Positions 1-10,539 of a stretch of 64,000 bases of DNA are shown piece by piece (the stretch's first letter is position 1; every line of letters begins with the position of its first letter). This DNA is from an uncultured Clostridia bacterium (GTDB lineage: Bacteria > Bacillota > Clostridia > Christensenellales > Borkfalkiaceae): the NCBI GenBank assembly GCA_944330115.1, contig CALVIN010000002.1, positions 124,001 to 188,000 on the forward strand. The letters run 5' to 3'. Made by a program: the position numbers and the translations under genes. A model generated the notes under the pieces. That model was not told the DNA's origin, searched no databases, and worked only from the letters and a program-made list of their open reading frames with translations.

Positions 1-2
1 CT

Positions 3-2360
3 GCGGGCGCTGACGATATGTTCGCCGAGGATGCTCCCGAAACGGAGATAGACCGCCGCGACGAAATTGCAGACGGACTTCTCGGAGGCGCATCGGGCAG
101 GGACATCATTGCCGACAGAACGGCGCCCGCGCCCGAGCAGAGGAGGATAGACGATATGCTCTTCGGTTCCTCGGGCCGCTCGTCGGACAGGCTCGGCAAC
201 TTCTCCCGCAGGGGCGCTGAAGGCAGTCTTTCCGCAGAAGACGGTACGCAGCCGCTCGCAGAGGAGCACGCCCTTCCCGAAGGGCTCGATCTCTCCCACA
301 AGCTGCGCGAAGCCGAGGAGGCGTCCGCAGGTCAGGCTCCCGCCGCCGGCGAGGTACCAGACCGCAAAATAGTGGGCTTCGGCGAACCTTCTTCCGGCTC
401 GTCGCTGCCCGCAAAACAGAATGAAGATATTACCCGCAGGGACGACAGTTCCTCCGGCCTGTTACGCTCGCGCACCGAGCAGGCGCCTGGCGATGGCAGC
501 CGTTCTTCGGGCGGACTTTCGTCGCTGTTCTCATCATCCAATTCCCGCCTCGGCGAAAGCAGGATAGAACCCGACAGCTCCCGCCTCACAAGATCCCGCC
601 GCACCAGCTCCGATTTATTCGACGATCCCGCGGCAGAGTCGCGCATATTCGGCGATTCGGCCGAAGACGCCTCCTTGCAGGACGGTCCCTCTGTGAGCGC
701 GCCTGCGCCCGAGCGCAGCATGCCCGCAACAGACAATACTCCCGCTCCGGCGGCTCCCGCACCCATAGTTCCGGCACCCCTTCCTGAGCGCAGCGCGCCC
801 GCCGCAAGCGAGCAGCCCGCACCCGCAGAGGAGAACAAGCCTCCCCATGTGTGGAAGAAATACGTCCGTCCCTCGCTCGACCTGCTCGAAGACTACCCCG
901 AGTATAACAGCGCCGACACCGCCGAGATAGAGATAAGCAAGCGCGTGATATTGGAAACGCTCGAAAGTTTCAGGATAGAGTGCGAGATCTCCGACGTCGT
1001 AGTCGGCCCCGCCATCACCCGTTTCGACGTGATAATTCAGGACAGGACCAAGATAAAGACCTCGCTCCAGTATAAGGAGTCGATAGCCATAGCGCTCAAG
1101 CGCGAAAACGTAAATGCCTACCTCAACTATTCCAAGGGCGCTCTCTCGATAGAAGTGCCCAACGCCAAGCGCAGCATAGTCGGCTTAAAGGGCATGCTCC
1201 GCTCGGCGGCATACACAAACGCCAAGCCAAATTCGCTTACTTTCGCACTCGGCAAAAATGTCGACGGCGCCTGCATCTGCCCCGATATAACCAAGATGCC
1301 CCACCTGCTCGTGGCAGGCACCACGGGCAGCGGTAAATCTATCTGCCTCAGCTCGCTGCTCATAAGCCTTCTCTACAAATACGGGCCGGAAGAGCTCCGC
1401 TTTATACTCGTCGATCCCAAGCAAGTGGAGTTCATCAGTTACGATAAGCTGCCTCATCTCATGATCAACGAGATAATTTACGATGTGGACAAGGCTATAA
1501 AGGCGCTCAACTGGGCAATAAAGGAGATGGAGCGCAGATACTCGCTCTTCAAAGACATGACCGAGTCGGGCGCAAACGCCAAGGGTCACGTAAAAATTGC
1601 CACAAAGGACATAAACGAATACAACAGCCACCTCGAGGAGGGGCTTGAAAAGCTGCCCAAGATAGTCATCGTGCTCGACGAGTTCGGCGATCTCATGCTG
1701 CAGGCCAAAAAGGACATAGAGGGCAGGATAATAAAGCTCGTTCAAAAGGCGCGCGCGGCGGGCATACACCTCATTCTCGCGACGCAGCGCCCCTCGGTCG
1801 ACTGTATTACCGGCCTCATCAAGTCAAACCTGCCCACAAGGATAGGCTTCAAAGTGGGCTCCTTCGACGATTCGAGGACGATATTCGACGTTGGCGGCGC
1901 CGAAAAGCTGCTCGGCAAGGGCGATATGTACTTCCGCTCGGCCGAACGCCCCGACCTCATGCGCATACAGGGCTGCTTTGTAGATACGCCCGAAGTGCAG
2001 AGGGTGACCGACTTTATAAAGGAGCACAACGAAACATACTTCGACCAGAGCGTATCCGACTTCATCAACAAGGTGGAGGAGCCCGAGCAGTCGGGCAGTT
2101 TAACCGACAGTTCCGACAGCGGCGACGAGAGCAAGATAGACGACACCTACTTAAAGGCGCTCAAATACTGCGTCACCTCCAACACGGCGTCGGTATCCAT
2201 GATACAGAGGCGCTTCCCCATCGGCTATATGAAGGCTTGCAAGATAGTCGACTGGATGGAGAACATGAACTACGTCACCAAGTCCGAGGGCTCCAAGGCG
2301 AGGAAGGTGCTTCTGTCGCTCGATGAATTTATAAATACGTATGGTGACATCGATGACTGA
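3..2360 (+). CDS. ftsK: DNA translocase FtsK/SpoIIIE, 5'-truncated by window edge
   Basis: This is the cytoplasmic part of the septal dsDNA pump that clears chromosomal DNA from the closing division or sporulation septum. The reading frame is open from base 3, so the gene and its expected N-terminal membrane helices begin upstream of the window. The first ~280 visible residues are an acidic Ser/Pro/Ala-rich linker of low complexity. The alpha/beta motor follows, with Walker A GTTGSGKS near residues 438–445 and Walker B (IVIVLDEFGDL) near 555–565. The C-terminal ~65 residues (YLKALKYCVTSNTASVSMIQ onward) form the winged-helix gamma domain that reads orienting sequences. Its last bases overlap the next gene, rimO, which suggests co-transcription. 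Family assignment is firm; FtsK versus SpoIIIE cannot be separated here. Confidence 0.95.
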   Translation, partial: AGADDMFAEDAPETEIDRRDEIADGLLGGASGRDIIADRTAPAPEQRRIDDMLFGSSGRSSDRLGNFSRRGAEGSLSAEDGTQPLAEEHALPEGLDLSHKLREAEEASAGQAPAAGEVPDRKIVGFGEPSSGSSLPAKQNEDITRRDDSSSGLLRSRTEQAPGDGSRSSGGLSSLFSSSNSRLGESRIEPDSSRLTRSRRTSSDLFDDPAAESRIFGDSAEDASLQDGPSVSAPAPERSMPATDNTPAPAAPAPIVPAPLPERSAPAASEQPAPAEENKPPHVWKKYVRPSLDLLEDYPEYNSADTAEIEISKRVILETLESFRIECEISDVVVGPAITRFDVIIQDRTKIKTSLQYKESIAIALKRENVNAYLNYSKGALSIEVPNAKRSIVGLKGMLRSAAYTNAKPNSLTFALGKNVDGACICPDITKMPHLLVAGTTGSGKSICLSSLLISLLYKYGPEELRFILVDPKQVEFISYDKLPHLMINEIIYDVDKAIKALNWAIKEMERRYSLFKDMTESGANAKGHVKIATKDINEYNSHLEEGLEKLPKIVIVLDEFGDLMLQAKKDIEGRIIKLVQKARAAGIHLILATQRPSVDCITGLIKSNLPTRIGFKVGSFDDSRTIFDVGGAEKLLGKGDMYFRSAERPDLMRIQGCFVDTPEVQRVTDFIKEHNETYFDQSVSDFINKVEEPEQSGSLTDSSDSGDESKIDDTYLKALKYCVTSNTASVSMIQRRFPIGYMKACKIVDWMENMNYVTKSEGSKARKVLLSLDEFINTYGDIDD

Positions 2361-3693
2361 TCTCACCGCAAAAAAATACGGACTCATCTCTCTCGGGTGC
2401 GACAAAAACAGAGTGGATGCCGAAAAGCTGCTCGCCATGATAGAGGCGCGCGGCTGCAGCGTCACAAACGATATCTCAAAGGCGCAGGTGCTTATAATAA
2501 ACACCTGCTCCTTTTTGGAGGACGCCCGCAGGGAGGCCATCGAAACTATAATAGAGTGTGCCGCATATAAAGAGAGCGGCTCGCTCGAAAAGTTGGTGGT
2601 AACGGGCTGCCTGCCGCAGAAGTTCATAGGCGAAATATACGACGAGCTCACCGAGGCCGACGTATTTTTGGGCACCTACGACTACGACAAGTTTTTCGAC
2701 GCGCTCGAAGTGGCGTATGCCTCGGGCAGGTGCAACATGGTGGGCAGGGGCGCAAATCCCTTCACCTGCCAAAGGGTGATAACCACGCCGCTGCACTATG
2801 CCTATCTTAAGATAGCCGACGGCTGCAACAACTGCTGCACCTATTGCCTCATTCCCAGGATCCGCGGCAGGTATTTTTCCTACCCCATGGAAAAACTGGT
2901 GGAGGAGGCCGCTGCCCTCGGAGATATCTCCGAGCTCATACTCGTCGCGCAGGACGTCACGCGCTACGGCATAGACTTATACGGTCAAAAAAAACTTTGT
3001 GAAATTTTACAAAAGCTGACAGCACTTGACAACATTAGTAGTGTAAGATTATTGTACTGTTATCCCGAGATGATCGACGGCGACCTCATCGCCGAAATAG
3101 CGCGTAACCCCAAAATAGTAAAATACCTCGATATCCCCTTCCAGCACAGCGAAGACAGGATACTGAAAATGATGAACAGGCGGGGCACGCGCGCCTCGTA
3201 TACCGACCTCATTGCCCGCCTGCGCGCAGAGATACCTGGCATAGCCATACGCTCGACGTTCATCTGCGGCTTCCCCACCGAAACGGAGGAGGAGAGCGCC
3301 GCGCTCGCATGTTTTTTAAGCGAGGCGCAGCTCGATAACTGCGGCTTCTTTGCGTACTCGCGCGAGCAGGGCACGCCCGCCTATAAAATAAAGGGGCAGG
3401 TTCCCGCCGCCGCAAAGAGGCGCAGGGTAAAAAATATGTACGACGTGCAGCGCAAGATCTCCTTTGAAAAGCTGCGCGGGCGCGTGGGCACCACGATAAA
3501 GGTGCTGTGCGACGGCATCGACGAAGAGAACGGCTGCTTTGCGGGCAGGGCGTATTTCCAGGCGCCCGATATCGACGGCAAGGTGCTCTTCCGGGCGCCG
3601 TTTGCCGAGCAGGGCAAGTATTACGACGTGCTCGTCACTGATAACGACAGCTACAATCTGTATGGCAGAACGGAGGACTATTCCGATGAGTGA
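2353..3693 (+). CDS. rimO: Ribosomal protein S12 methylthiotransferase RimO
   Basis: Radical-SAM enzyme that adds a methylthio group to a conserved aspartate of ribosomal protein S12. The N-terminal MTTase domain shows its three cluster cysteines (LGCDKNR, NTCSF, TGCLPQ). The radical-SAM CxxxCxxC motif (CNNCCTYC) lies at about residues 158–165 and is followed by LIPRIRGR, which is typical of RimO rather than MiaB. A TRAM-like C-terminal region is present. I prefer the ATG at 2353, with GGTGA five bases upstream, over the in-frame ATG at 2341, which has no ribosome-binding site. Either start overlaps the ftsK stop. A second methylthiotransferase, miaB, lies at 35.4 kb. Confidence 0.95.
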   Translation: MTDLTAKKYGLISLGCDKNRVDAEKLLAMIEARGCSVTNDISKAQVLIINTCSFLEDARREAIETIIECAAYKESGSLEKLVVTGCLPQKFIGEIYDELTEADVFLGTYDYDKFFDALEVAYASGRCNMVGRGANPFTCQRVITTPLHYAYLKIADGCNNCCTYCLIPRIRGRYFSYPMEKLVEEAAALGDISELILVAQDVTRYGIDLYGQKKLCEILQKLTALDNISSVRLLYCYPEMIDGDLIAEIARNPKIVKYLDIPFQHSEDRILKMMNRRGTRASYTDLIARLRAEIPGIAIRSTFICGFPTETEEESAALACFLSEAQLDNCGFFAYSREQGTPAYKIKGQVPAAAKRRRVKNMYDVQRKISFEKLRGRVGTTIKVLCDGIDEENGCFAGRAYFQAPDIDGKVLFRAPFAEQGKYYDVLVTDNDSYNLYGRTEDYSDE

Positions 3694-4408
3694 AGACATA
3701 AAGGAACCGGCGGGCGCCCCCGAAGGCGGCTCGCCAGAGCCTGAAAACAAGTTCGAGGGCGATAAGTTCTATAAGTTTGCAAAGGGCAAGGGCGTAATGA
3801 ACCTGCCCAACAAGCTGACGATAAGCCGCATGGTGATGATCCCCGTGTTCGTGCTGCTCTTTTATCTGGTATTCCCCGGGCATTACTTCGTGTCGCTCGC
3901 AGTGTTTGCCATAGCCTCGCTCACCGACCTTTTCGACGGCAAAATCGCCCGCAAATACGGTCTCGTCACTAACCTCGGCAAATTTCTCGATCCCATTGCC
4001 GATAAGGTGCTCGTGCTTGCGGCATTCGTGATAATGCTCACCGTGCCCGGCATATTCACGGCATTTGCAGGCAGCTGGGCGGCAATTGCCGCGGGCTGCG
4101 GCGTAGCGCTCATACTTGCGCGCGAAATTATAATAAGCGGCTTCAGAATGGTTGCCGCCGATGCCGGCAAGGTGATAGCCGCCGATATGTTCGGCAAATA
4201 CAAGACGGTATTCCAGGACGCATCGATAGTCGTCCTGCTTGTAAGCGCCGGCCTGAACGAACTGTTTTTGTCGGCCGAAGGCGCCGCATATACCGCCGCC
4301 CGGGTGGTGAACTATATCGGCCTCGCGCTGTTTGCCGTTGCCATAGTGCTCACCGTGCTCTCCGGAATAAACTATATAGTAAAAAATATCGACGTATTAA
4401 AAAAGTGA
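3686..4408 (+). CDS. pgsA: CDP-diacylglycerol–glycerol-3-phosphate 3-phosphatidyltransferase
   Basis: Integral membrane enzyme making phosphatidylglycerol phosphate, the committed step to anionic phospholipids. The CDP-alcohol phosphotransferase signature DG-x2-AR-x8-G-x3-D-x3-D is intact (DGKIARKYG … GKFLDPIAD) at about residues 80–107. Several hydrophobic helices follow. The first ~40 residues are a hydrophilic Pro/Glu-rich extension before MNLPNKLTISR, where shorter homologues usually begin. The start at 3686 has GGAGG at 3673–3677 and overlaps the rimO stop by 8 bp; an alternative internal start at MNLPNK would drop the extension. Gene order rimO–pgsA–cinA–recA is common in Firmicutes. 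Confidence 0.93.
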   Translation: MSEDIKEPAGAPEGGSPEPENKFEGDKFYKFAKGKGVMNLPNKLTISRMVMIPVFVLLFYLVFPGHYFVSLAVFAIASLTDLFDGKIARKYGLVTNLGKFLDPIADKVLVLAAFVIMLTVPGIFTAFAGSWAAIAAGCGVALILAREIIISGFRMVAADAGKVIAADMFGKYKTVFQDASIVVLLVSAGLNELFLSAEGAAYTAARVVNYIGLALFAVAIVLTVLSGINYIVKNIDVLKK

Positions 4409-4421
4409 TCGAAGGGAAGAT

Positions 4422-5516
4422 ATGAGAAATTGCCTCGTAGTTTTAAAAAATAAAAAATTATGCCCCGATACCGCCGAATATACGCAGTGCGCGCGCATAT
4501 TTGCCTCAAGCTGCCTGTATTTCGACAAGATAGCCCTCGTCGCGTTCGACAGCTCGCACGATATAACCGCGCAGTTCAGGGAGTGCCGCTCCTCGTTCGA
4601 CAATACGGTGGTGCTCTGTCCCGGCTCGATGGAGCAGACGGTAAAGGAGTATCTCCAGCCGCTGTACGGCGGCACGTTCAACGGCGGCCTGATGGAGACC
4701 GAAAACGGCTGTGTGCTCATTCACTTCACCGACTCGGACGACAGCTCCGATATCGAAAATTTTGCCCGCCGCATAGACGAAAAGCAGGACCTGCATTTCG
4801 GACGCTCGTACATAAAGGCTATGGGCGCCCCCCGCGACGAGATAATCAAGGTGGTGGAGGAAGCCAAGGCCGCCGACCCCTCGCTCGAGATCAATGTGTT
4901 CGAAAGCTACGGCGACTACAAGATAGAGCTGATATATCCACAATACCGCGAAAAGCTGATTTCGGGCGTAGTTCACATGTTTGCCACCGCCCTCGATAAA
5001 TACATATACGCCTATACCGACGTATCGATAGCCGGGCGCCTTTTCGAGTTGCTCAAGCTGCGCAAATTCAAAATTTCCTGCGCCGAGTCCTTCACGGGCG
5101 GCGGCGTCGGCCAAAGGATAGTGGAGATACCGGGCGCAAGCGAGGTATATTACGAGGGACTCAACACATATTCAAACGAGTCAAAAAAGGAGCGCCTTGC
5201 GGTAAAGGACGTCACGTTAAAGACCGACGGCGCGGTATCGGCCGAAACGGCTAAGCAGATGGCGAGCGGCCTCATGTGGCGCGGCCGCTGCAACGTGGCG
5301 ATATCCACCACGGGCATCGCGGGCCCCACGTCTGACAACTCTTCCAAGCCCGTGGGACTGTGCTACATAGGCATAGCGCTCAAAGATTCGTCCTCTTTCA
5401 AGGGCACAACGGTGTATTCCTACAATCTGAAGGGCGACAGAAAGACGATAACCGAAACGGCGATAAACTATGCGCTCTTTCTCGCCTATAAGAATGCCAA
5501 TGATAATTTAAGGTAA
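4422..5516 (+). CDS. cinA: CinA-like protein: nicotinamide-nucleotide amidase domain with degenerate N-terminal domain
   Basis: The C-terminal ~160 residues are a clear CinA/PncC amidase domain, which deamidates NMN to NaMN: CAESFTGGGVGQRI carries the catalytic Ser near residue 224, followed by PGASEVYYEGLNTYSNESK with the conserved Tyr and Lys, then STTGIAGP. A KH-like middle segment (about 125–195) also fits CinA. The N-terminal ~120 residues replace the usual MoCF/COG1058 domain: they are short, begin MRNCLVVLKNKKLCPDTAEY and show neither the GTELL-type opening nor the TGGLGPT-DD nucleotide motif. The protein is 364 residues against about 410–420 for full CinA. Position directly before recA is the classical cinA–recA arrangement. 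Amidase activity is likely; pyrophosphatase activity is doubtful. Confidence 0.88.
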   Translation: MRNCLVVLKNKKLCPDTAEYTQCARIFASSCLYFDKIALVAFDSSHDITAQFRECRSSFDNTVVLCPGSMEQTVKEYLQPLYGGTFNGGLMETENGCVLIHFTDSDDSSDIENFARRIDEKQDLHFGRSYIKAMGAPRDEIIKVVEEAKAADPSLEINVFESYGDYKIELIYPQYREKLISGVVHMFATALDKYIYAYTDVSIAGRLFELLKLRKFKISCAESFTGGGVGQRIVEIPGASEVYYEGLNTYSNESKKERLAVKDVTLKTDGAVSAETAKQMASGLMWRGRCNVAISTTGIAGPTSDNSSKPVGLCYIGIALKDSSSFKGTTVYSYNLKGDRKTITETAINYALFLAYKNANDNLR

Positions 5517-5537
5517 AAACCTATTCAGGAGAATATA

Positions 5538-6545
5538 ATGAACGAAGAAAAACTCAAAGCCCTCAATTCCACCGTTGCCATGATAGAAAAGCAGTATGGC
5601 AAGGGTGCGATAATGAAGCTCGGCGACGCAACCGTAAATACCGATCTCGAAGTCATACCCACGGGCTGCCTCTCTCTCGATCTGGCCCTCGGCGTGGGCG
5701 GCGTTCCCCGCGGCAGGATAATGGAGATATACGGCCCCGAATCTTCCGGTAAAACCACCGTTGCGCTGCATATAATAGCCGAGGCACAGAAGCGCGGCGG
5801 CGTTGCGGCGTTCATCGATGCCGAGCATGCCCTCGACGCGGTATATGCCAAAAATCTCGGCGTAAACACCGACGAGCTCTATATCTCCCAGCCCGACACG
5901 GGCGAGCAGGCGCTCGATATCTGCGAGTCGCTCGTGCGCTCGAGCGCCGTCGACGTAATAGTGGTCGACTCGGTCGCCGCCCTCACGCCCAAGGCAGAGA
6001 TAGAGGGCGATATGGGCGACACCCACGTCGGCCTGCTTGCAAGGCTGATGTCGCAGGCGCTCCGAAAGCTCACCGCCATAACCAGCCGCTCCAAGACGTG
6101 CGTGATATTCATCAATCAGCTGCGCGAAAAGGTGGGCATAATGTTCGGCAACCCCGAAACCACCCCCGGCGGCAAGGCGCTCAAATACTTTGCCTCCGTA
6201 AGGTTGGATATAAGAAAGGCCGACACCTTAAAGGACGGCGACGGCATAATCGGCAACAGAGCCAAGTGCAAGGTGGTAAAAAATAAGGTCGCGCCCCCGT
6301 TCAGGGTGGCCGAGTTCGACATAATCTACGGCAAGGGCATCTCTCAGGAGGGCTGCCTTATCGACCTCGGCGTCGAGTTCGGCGTGCTCAAAAAGAGCGG
6401 CGCGTGGTTCAGCTATAAGGACGACAAGGTGGCGCAGGGCAGGGAGAAGATGAGGGACTTCCTCATCAACAATCCCGAAATAAGGGACGAGATAGAGGCC
6501 GCCATACGCGAGGAATATAAACTCATTCAGGAGAAAAAGGCGTGA
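5538..6545 (+). CDS. recA: Recombinase RecA
   Basis: Strand-exchange ATPase of homologous recombination and SOS co-protease. Walker A GPESSGKT is at residues 66–73, followed by the family blocks [24 protein letters not shown] and [22 protein letters not shown] (quoted here in part for recognition). The protein is 335 residues, slightly short, with an abbreviated acidic C-terminal tail. A good ribosome-binding site (CAGGAGA) precedes the ATG. The stop overlaps the GTG start of nadE (GTGA). No convincing LexA box was recognised in the short gap after cinA, so expression probably comes from the upstream operon. Confidence 0.98.
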   Translation: MNEEKLKALNSTVAMIEKQYGKGAIMKLGDATVNTDLEVIPTGCLSLDLALGVGGVPRGRIMEIYGPESSGKTTVALHIIAEAQKRGGVAAFIDAEHALDAVYAKNLGVNTDELYISQPDTGEQALDICESLVRSSAVDVIVVDSVAALTPKAEIEGDMGDTHVGLLARLMSQALRKLTAITSRSKTCVIFINQLREKVGIMFGNPETTPGGKALKYFASVRLDIRKADTLKDGDGIIGNRAKCKVVKNKVAPPFRVAEFDIIYGKGISQEGCLIDLGVEFGVLKKSGAWFSYKDDKVAQGREKMRDFLINNPEIRDEIEAAIREEYKLIQEKKA

Positions 6546-8464
6546 ACGAATACGGCTTTGTGCGGGTATGCGCCGCCACTCCCGAAATAAGGGTGGCCGA
6601 CGTAGCCTTCAACGAAAAGTCAATAATTGCGGCGGTAAAGAGCGCCGAAGAGGGGGGAGCGCAGCTTGTAGTGTTCCCCGAGCTCGTTTTAAGCGGCTAC
6701 ACCTGCGGCGATCTTTTCAATCAGCGCGCCCTTACCGAGGGCGTGCTCGCCTCATTGGGCAGGCTGCGCGATTTAAGCGCGGAGTGGAAGCCCCTCGTGT
6801 TCGTGGGCGCTCCGATCGAAAAGGACGGCAGGCTGTATAACTGCGCCGTCGCCCTCTGCGGCGGAAAGCTACTCGGCGCCGTGCCCAAGACAAACATTCC
6901 CAACTACGGTGAATTTTACGAGCGCCGCCACTTCTGCCCGGCGGAGGAGGGGCTCTCTCACATAGAGCTCTGCGGCGAGGACGTGCCATTCGGCACGGAT
7001 ATCATCTTCAGCGCGCAAAATATGCCCCGCTTTACCGTATCCGCCGAAATATGCGAGGACCTGTGGGTGCCTCAGTCGCCTTCCGTGCGCCATGCGCTTG
7101 CGGGGGCGAACATAATAGTAAACCTCTCGTGCAGCGACGAGATAGCCGGCAAGGCCGAATACCGAAGGAGCCTTGTAAAGATGCAGTCGTCCAAGCTCAT
7201 CTGCGGCTATATATACTGCGATTCGGGCTACGGAGAGAGTACTACCGACATGGTGTTTTCAGGGCACGACCTCATCTGCGAAAACGGCACGCTGCTCAAG
7301 GAGAGCAAGCTCTTTCAAAACGGCCTCATCTTCGCCGATATCGACGTGGATAAGCTCGACGGCGAGCGCAGGCGGTGCGCAAGTTCCTATTACTGCGGCG
7401 CAAAGCGCGCAGAGCACGTCACGGTAAAATTCACTGCGGCGGAGTGTGCGGGCGATACCATACGCACCTTCTCCAAGCTTCCCTTCGTGCCCAAAGACGG
7501 TTCGCGCCTTGCCGAAAGGACGGAGCTCATACTTAATCTGCAGACGATGGGGCTGGTAAAGCGCCTCAAACACACGGGCGCCAAAACGGCGGTGATAGGC
7601 ATTTCTGGCGGGCTCGATTCGGCGCTCGCGCTGCTCGTCACCCGCCGCGCGTTTGAAAATATAGGCAAGGACTTCAAAGACATAATCGCCATAACCATGC
7701 CCGGCTTCGGCACAACCGGCAAGACGCTCAAAAGTTCCAAAAAACTTGCGGCGGCGCTCGGCGTCACTTTAAAGACGGTGGATATAACGGCGAGTGTTTT
7801 AAAGCACTTTGAAGATATCGGGCACGACAAAGAGGTGCTCGACGTGACTTACGAAAATTCGCAGGCGCGCATGCGCACCATGATACTCATGGACACCGCC
7901 AACAAGACGGGCGGGCTGGTGATAGGCACGGGGGATTTAAGCGAGCTTGCGCTCGGCTGGGCAACCTACAACGGCGACCACATGTCGATGTATGCCGTAA
8001 ATTCTGGCGTGCCCAAAACGCTGGTAAAGCACCTCATCAGGTTCGAGGCCGACCGCCTCGGCGGCGAGGCAAAGGCCACATTAGAGGTTATACTTGCCAC
8101 CGAAATAAGCCCCGAGCTGCTCCCTCCCGATAAGTCGGGCGAGATAGCGCAGAAGACGGAGGACATCGTGGGCCCGTACATTCTGCACGACTTTTTCCTC
8201 TATTACGCCGTGCGCTGGGGCTTTTCGCCCGAGAAGGTGCGCTACATCGCCCGCAGAACTTTTGACGGCGATTTCAGCGACGATACGATAGATAAGTGGC
8301 TCAAAAATTTCTACAGGCGGTTCTTTGCGCAGCAGTTCAAGCGCTCGTGCATTCCCGACGGAGTTAAGGTGGGCACGGTAACGCTCTCGCCCCGCGGCGA
8401 CTGGCGCATGCCCTCCGACGCCTCCTCGGCGCTCTGGCTCAAAATTTTTGAAGAGGGCAATTGA
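6542..8464 (+). CDS. nadE: Glutamine-dependent NAD+ synthetase
   Basis: Two-domain enzyme converting NaAD to NAD+ with ammonia released from glutamine. The N-terminal nitrilase-type amidase has its Glu–Lys–Cys triad visible: Glu in [10 protein letters not shown] (~46), Lys in [12 protein letters not shown] (~116), Cys in AEICEDLW (~171). The C-terminal synthetase has the PP-loop GISGGLDSA (~353–361) and [19 protein letters not shown]. The GTG start at 6542 overlaps the recA stop by four bases. Placing nadE beside a CinA-type NMN amidase puts two NAD-cycle activities in one transcript. A rho-independent terminator follows. Confidence 0.96.
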   Translation: MNEYGFVRVCAATPEIRVADVAFNEKSIIAAVKSAEEGGAQLVVFPELVLSGYTCGDLFNQRALTEGVLASLGRLRDLSAEWKPLVFVGAPIEKDGRLYNCAVALCGGKLLGAVPKTNIPNYGEFYERRHFCPAEEGLSHIELCGEDVPFGTDIIFSAQNMPRFTVSAEICEDLWVPQSPSVRHALAGANIIVNLSCSDEIAGKAEYRRSLVKMQSSKLICGYIYCDSGYGESTTDMVFSGHDLICENGTLLKESKLFQNGLIFADIDVDKLDGERRRCASSYYCGAKRAEHVTVKFTAAECAGDTIRTFSKLPFVPKDGSRLAERTELILNLQTMGLVKRLKHTGAKTAVIGISGGLDSALALLVTRRAFENIGKDFKDIIAITMPGFGTTGKTLKSSKKLAAALGVTLKTVDITASVLKHFEDIGHDKEVLDVTYENSQARMRTMILMDTANKTGGLVIGTGDLSELALGWATYNGDHMSMYAVNSGVPKTLVKHLIRFEADRLGGEAKATLEVILATEISPELLPPDKSGEIAQKTEDIVGPYILHDFFLYYAVRWGFSPEKVRYIARRTFDGDFSDDTIDKWLKNFYRRFFAQQFKRSCIPDGVKVGTVTLSPRGDWRMPSDASSALWLKIFEEGN

Positions 8465-8526
8465 GCGTGCGGTTGAGGGTGCGCTTACGCATAGCGCACA
8501 GCCGTATGGCAAATATAAAATTTTAC

Positions 8527-8553
8527 GGGGCGGCGGTATGGCCGCCCCTTTTT
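8527..8553 (+). terminator. Rho-independent terminator after nadE
   Basis: An 8-bp perfect stem GGGGCGGC/GCCGCCCC (8527–8534 with 8541–8548), loop GGTATG, followed by five T. It closes the ftsK–nadE operon. Confidence 0.85.
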
Positions 8554-8672
8554 CATGCCCTTTTGCATTGCGCCGATGCGGCATTTGGCGGCGCATTTTT
8601 TGTATTTTTGCGCGTTTTGCGGGGCTGCGGAAGGCATATTTCAAAGTATTTTAACAAAAAATGCCCGATACG

Positions 8673-8701
8673 TTGACTTTATATTCAAAATGTTGTAAAA
8701 T
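8673..8701 (+). promoter_or_regulatory. Sigma-A type promoter for rny
   Basis: TTGACT, a 17-base spacer and TAAAAT. This lies in the 324-bp gap between nadE and rny; apart from the nadE terminator and this promoter the gap (notably 8554–8672) shows nothing I can assign. A transcript start near 8708 would give a leader of about 80 bases. Confidence 0.7.
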
Positions 8702-8788
8702 TGATAATGATATAACTTACTCTGCGGTATACTGCGGTTTTTGCCGCGGCAGGGACGTATATATTCACAAATCAATCAGGAGGCTTAC

Positions 8789-10408
8789 ATGTATTTACTT
8801 GGCATGAGCTCCCTGTTTCTCGCAAGCGACGGAGTTGCGATAGGCCTGGGCGTTGCCCTCGGCATAGTTGCTATTTTCGCCGCTGTAGTGACTTTTTTGT
8901 ATATAAGGCACACGCGCAAGACGGCTAAGGCCGAAAAGGAACTCGGCGACGCGACCGAAAGGGCAAAAAAGATGGTCGCCGACGCTCAGGCAGAATGCAA
9001 AGCTTTGAAAAAAGAAGCCATTTTAGAGGCAAAGGAACAGGAGCTTAAACTCAGAAACGATTTTGAACGCGAAAGCAAAGAAAAGAAAGCTGAACTTGCA
9101 AAGCAGGAACAGCGCCTGACTCAGAGGGAGGACAACCTCGACAAGAGGGAAGATTCGCTGACCAAGAAGAGCGATGCGCTCGAACAGCAGAAGAAGGACC
9201 TTTCCAACAGAGAGCAGGAGATCAAAAAGACGCAGGATAAGATAAACCACCAGCACGAACTCATGATACAGGAGCTTGAAAAGGTGGCGCAGCTTACCAA
9301 AGACGAGGCGAAAACGCTGCTTGCCAACGAAATTCTCGACGAAACGCGCCACGACGTGGCCCTTCAGGTGAGAAATATCGAGCAGACCGCCAAAGAGGAG
9401 GCCACCAACGAGGCCAAAAAGATAATAACGCTCGCCATACAGCGCTGCGCGGCCGACCACACCGCCGAAACCACCGTCTCCACCGTATCGCTCCCCAGCG
9501 ACGACATGAAGGCGAGGATAATAGGCAGGGAGGGGCGCAACATACGCGCGCTTGAAAGCGCCACGGGCATAGAGTTTATCATCGACGACACCCCCGAAGT
9601 TGTCATCCTTTCGGGCTTCGACCCCATAAGAAGGGAAGTTGCCCGCCTCTCTCTCGAAAAGCTCATCGCCGACGGCAGGATACACCCCGCCCGCATCGAA
9701 GAGACGGTTGAAAAGGTTAAAAAGGAGCTCGACAACGAGATAAAGCAGGCCGGCGAGAGCGCCATGTTCGAAGTAGGCATCTTCGGCCTTCACCCCGAGC
9801 TCATAAAGCTCATCGGCAAACTTAAATACAGAACGAGTTACGGCCAGAATGTATATCAGCACTCCATAGAGGTAGCGCTCCTCGCGGGACTGATGGCGCA
9901 GGAACTCGGGTTAGACGTAAATTTCGCAAAGCGCGCAGGCCTTTTGCACGACATAGGCAAGGCCGTAGACCACGAGCAGGAGGGTACCCACATCCGTTTG
10001 GGCGCAGATCTTGCAAAGAAGTACAAGGAGAATGCAAACATAGTCAACGCGATAGAGGCGCACCACGGCGACGTGGAGCCCAAAACCGTTGAGGCCGTTC
10101 TGGTAGCCGCAGCCGATGCAATATCGGGCGCAAGGCCGGGCGCCAGAAGGGAAACAGGCACCAACTATGTAAAGCGCCTCGAAAAGCTCGAAGAGATTGC
10201 TTCAAGCTTCAACGGCGTAGAAAAGAGCTATGCTATCCAGGCGGGCAGGGAAGTCCGCGTTATGGTAAAGCCCGAACAGATAGACGACGCGCAGGCGCTC
10301 TTCCTTGCAAAGGATATCGCAAAGAAGATAGAGGCCGAGCTCGAATATCCCGGACAGATAAAGGTAAACGTGATACGCGAGTTCAGAAGCGTCGAGTACG
10401 CAAAATAA
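8789..10408 (+). CDS. rny: Ribonuclease Y
   Basis: Membrane-anchored endoribonuclease that initiates mRNA decay in Firmicutes. In order: an N-terminal transmembrane helix (about residues 10–40), a long charged coiled coil (about 45–200, rich in Lys/Glu/Gln), a KH domain with [13 protein letters not shown] from about residue 243, and an HD phosphohydrolase domain with [10 protein letters not shown] (His–Asp near 387–388). The start at 8789 has a perfect AGGAGG at 8778–8783; an upstream in-frame ATG at 8741 lacks a binding site. The length of 539 residues is close to the family norm. Monocistronic, with its own promoter and terminator. Confidence 0.97.
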   Translation: MYLLGMSSLFLASDGVAIGLGVALGIVAIFAAVVTFLYIRHTRKTAKAEKELGDATERAKKMVADAQAECKALKKEAILEAKEQELKLRNDFERESKEKKAELAKQEQRLTQREDNLDKREDSLTKKSDALEQQKKDLSNREQEIKKTQDKINHQHELMIQELEKVAQLTKDEAKTLLANEILDETRHDVALQVRNIEQTAKEEATNEAKKIITLAIQRCAADHTAETTVSTVSLPSDDMKARIIGREGRNIRALESATGIEFIIDDTPEVVILSGFDPIRREVARLSLEKLIADGRIHPARIEETVEKVKKELDNEIKQAGESAMFEVGIFGLHPELIKLIGKLKYRTSYGQNVYQHSIEVALLAGLMAQELGLDVNFAKRAGLLHDIGKAVDHEQEGTHIRLGADLAKKYKENANIVNAIEAHHGDVEPKTVEAVLVAAADAISGARPGARRETGTNYVKRLEKLEEIASSFNGVEKSYAIQAGREVRVMVKPEQIDDAQALFLAKDIAKKIEAELEYPGQIKVNVIREFRSVEYAK

Positions 10409-10427
10409 AAAATAACGACAATACTCG

Positions 10428-10465
10428 AAAGACCGAGGGGAAACAATTTCCTTCGGTCTTTTTGT
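10428..10465 (+). terminator. Rho-independent terminator after rny
   Basis: The arms AAAGACCGA (10428–10436) and TCGGTCTTT (10453–10461) pair, extended by GGGAAA with TTTCC, and are followed by T residues. The hairpin sits about 20 bp after the rny stop. Confidence 0.85.
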
Positions 10466-10504
10466 TATCTATAAACACATTTTGCAAAAATATGTAAAAG
10501 GCTG

Positions 10505-10533
10505 TTGCATTTTATACATTTATATGCTATAAT
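10505..10533 (+). promoter_or_regulatory. Strong extended −10 promoter
   Basis: TTGCAT (10505–10510), a 17-base spacer, then TGCTATAAT, a consensus TATAAT (10528–10533) with the extended TGN element. The predicted start at about 10540 coincides with the first base of a 12-bp inverted repeat, so the transcript would begin with a closed stem. The next protein gene starts 466 bases downstream. Confidence 0.75.
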
Positions 10534-10539
10534 TAACTC

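Noticed and set aside
8448..8676. Small frames across the nadE terminator and following gap.
   Set aside because: They run through the terminator hairpin and overlap nadE without start signals.
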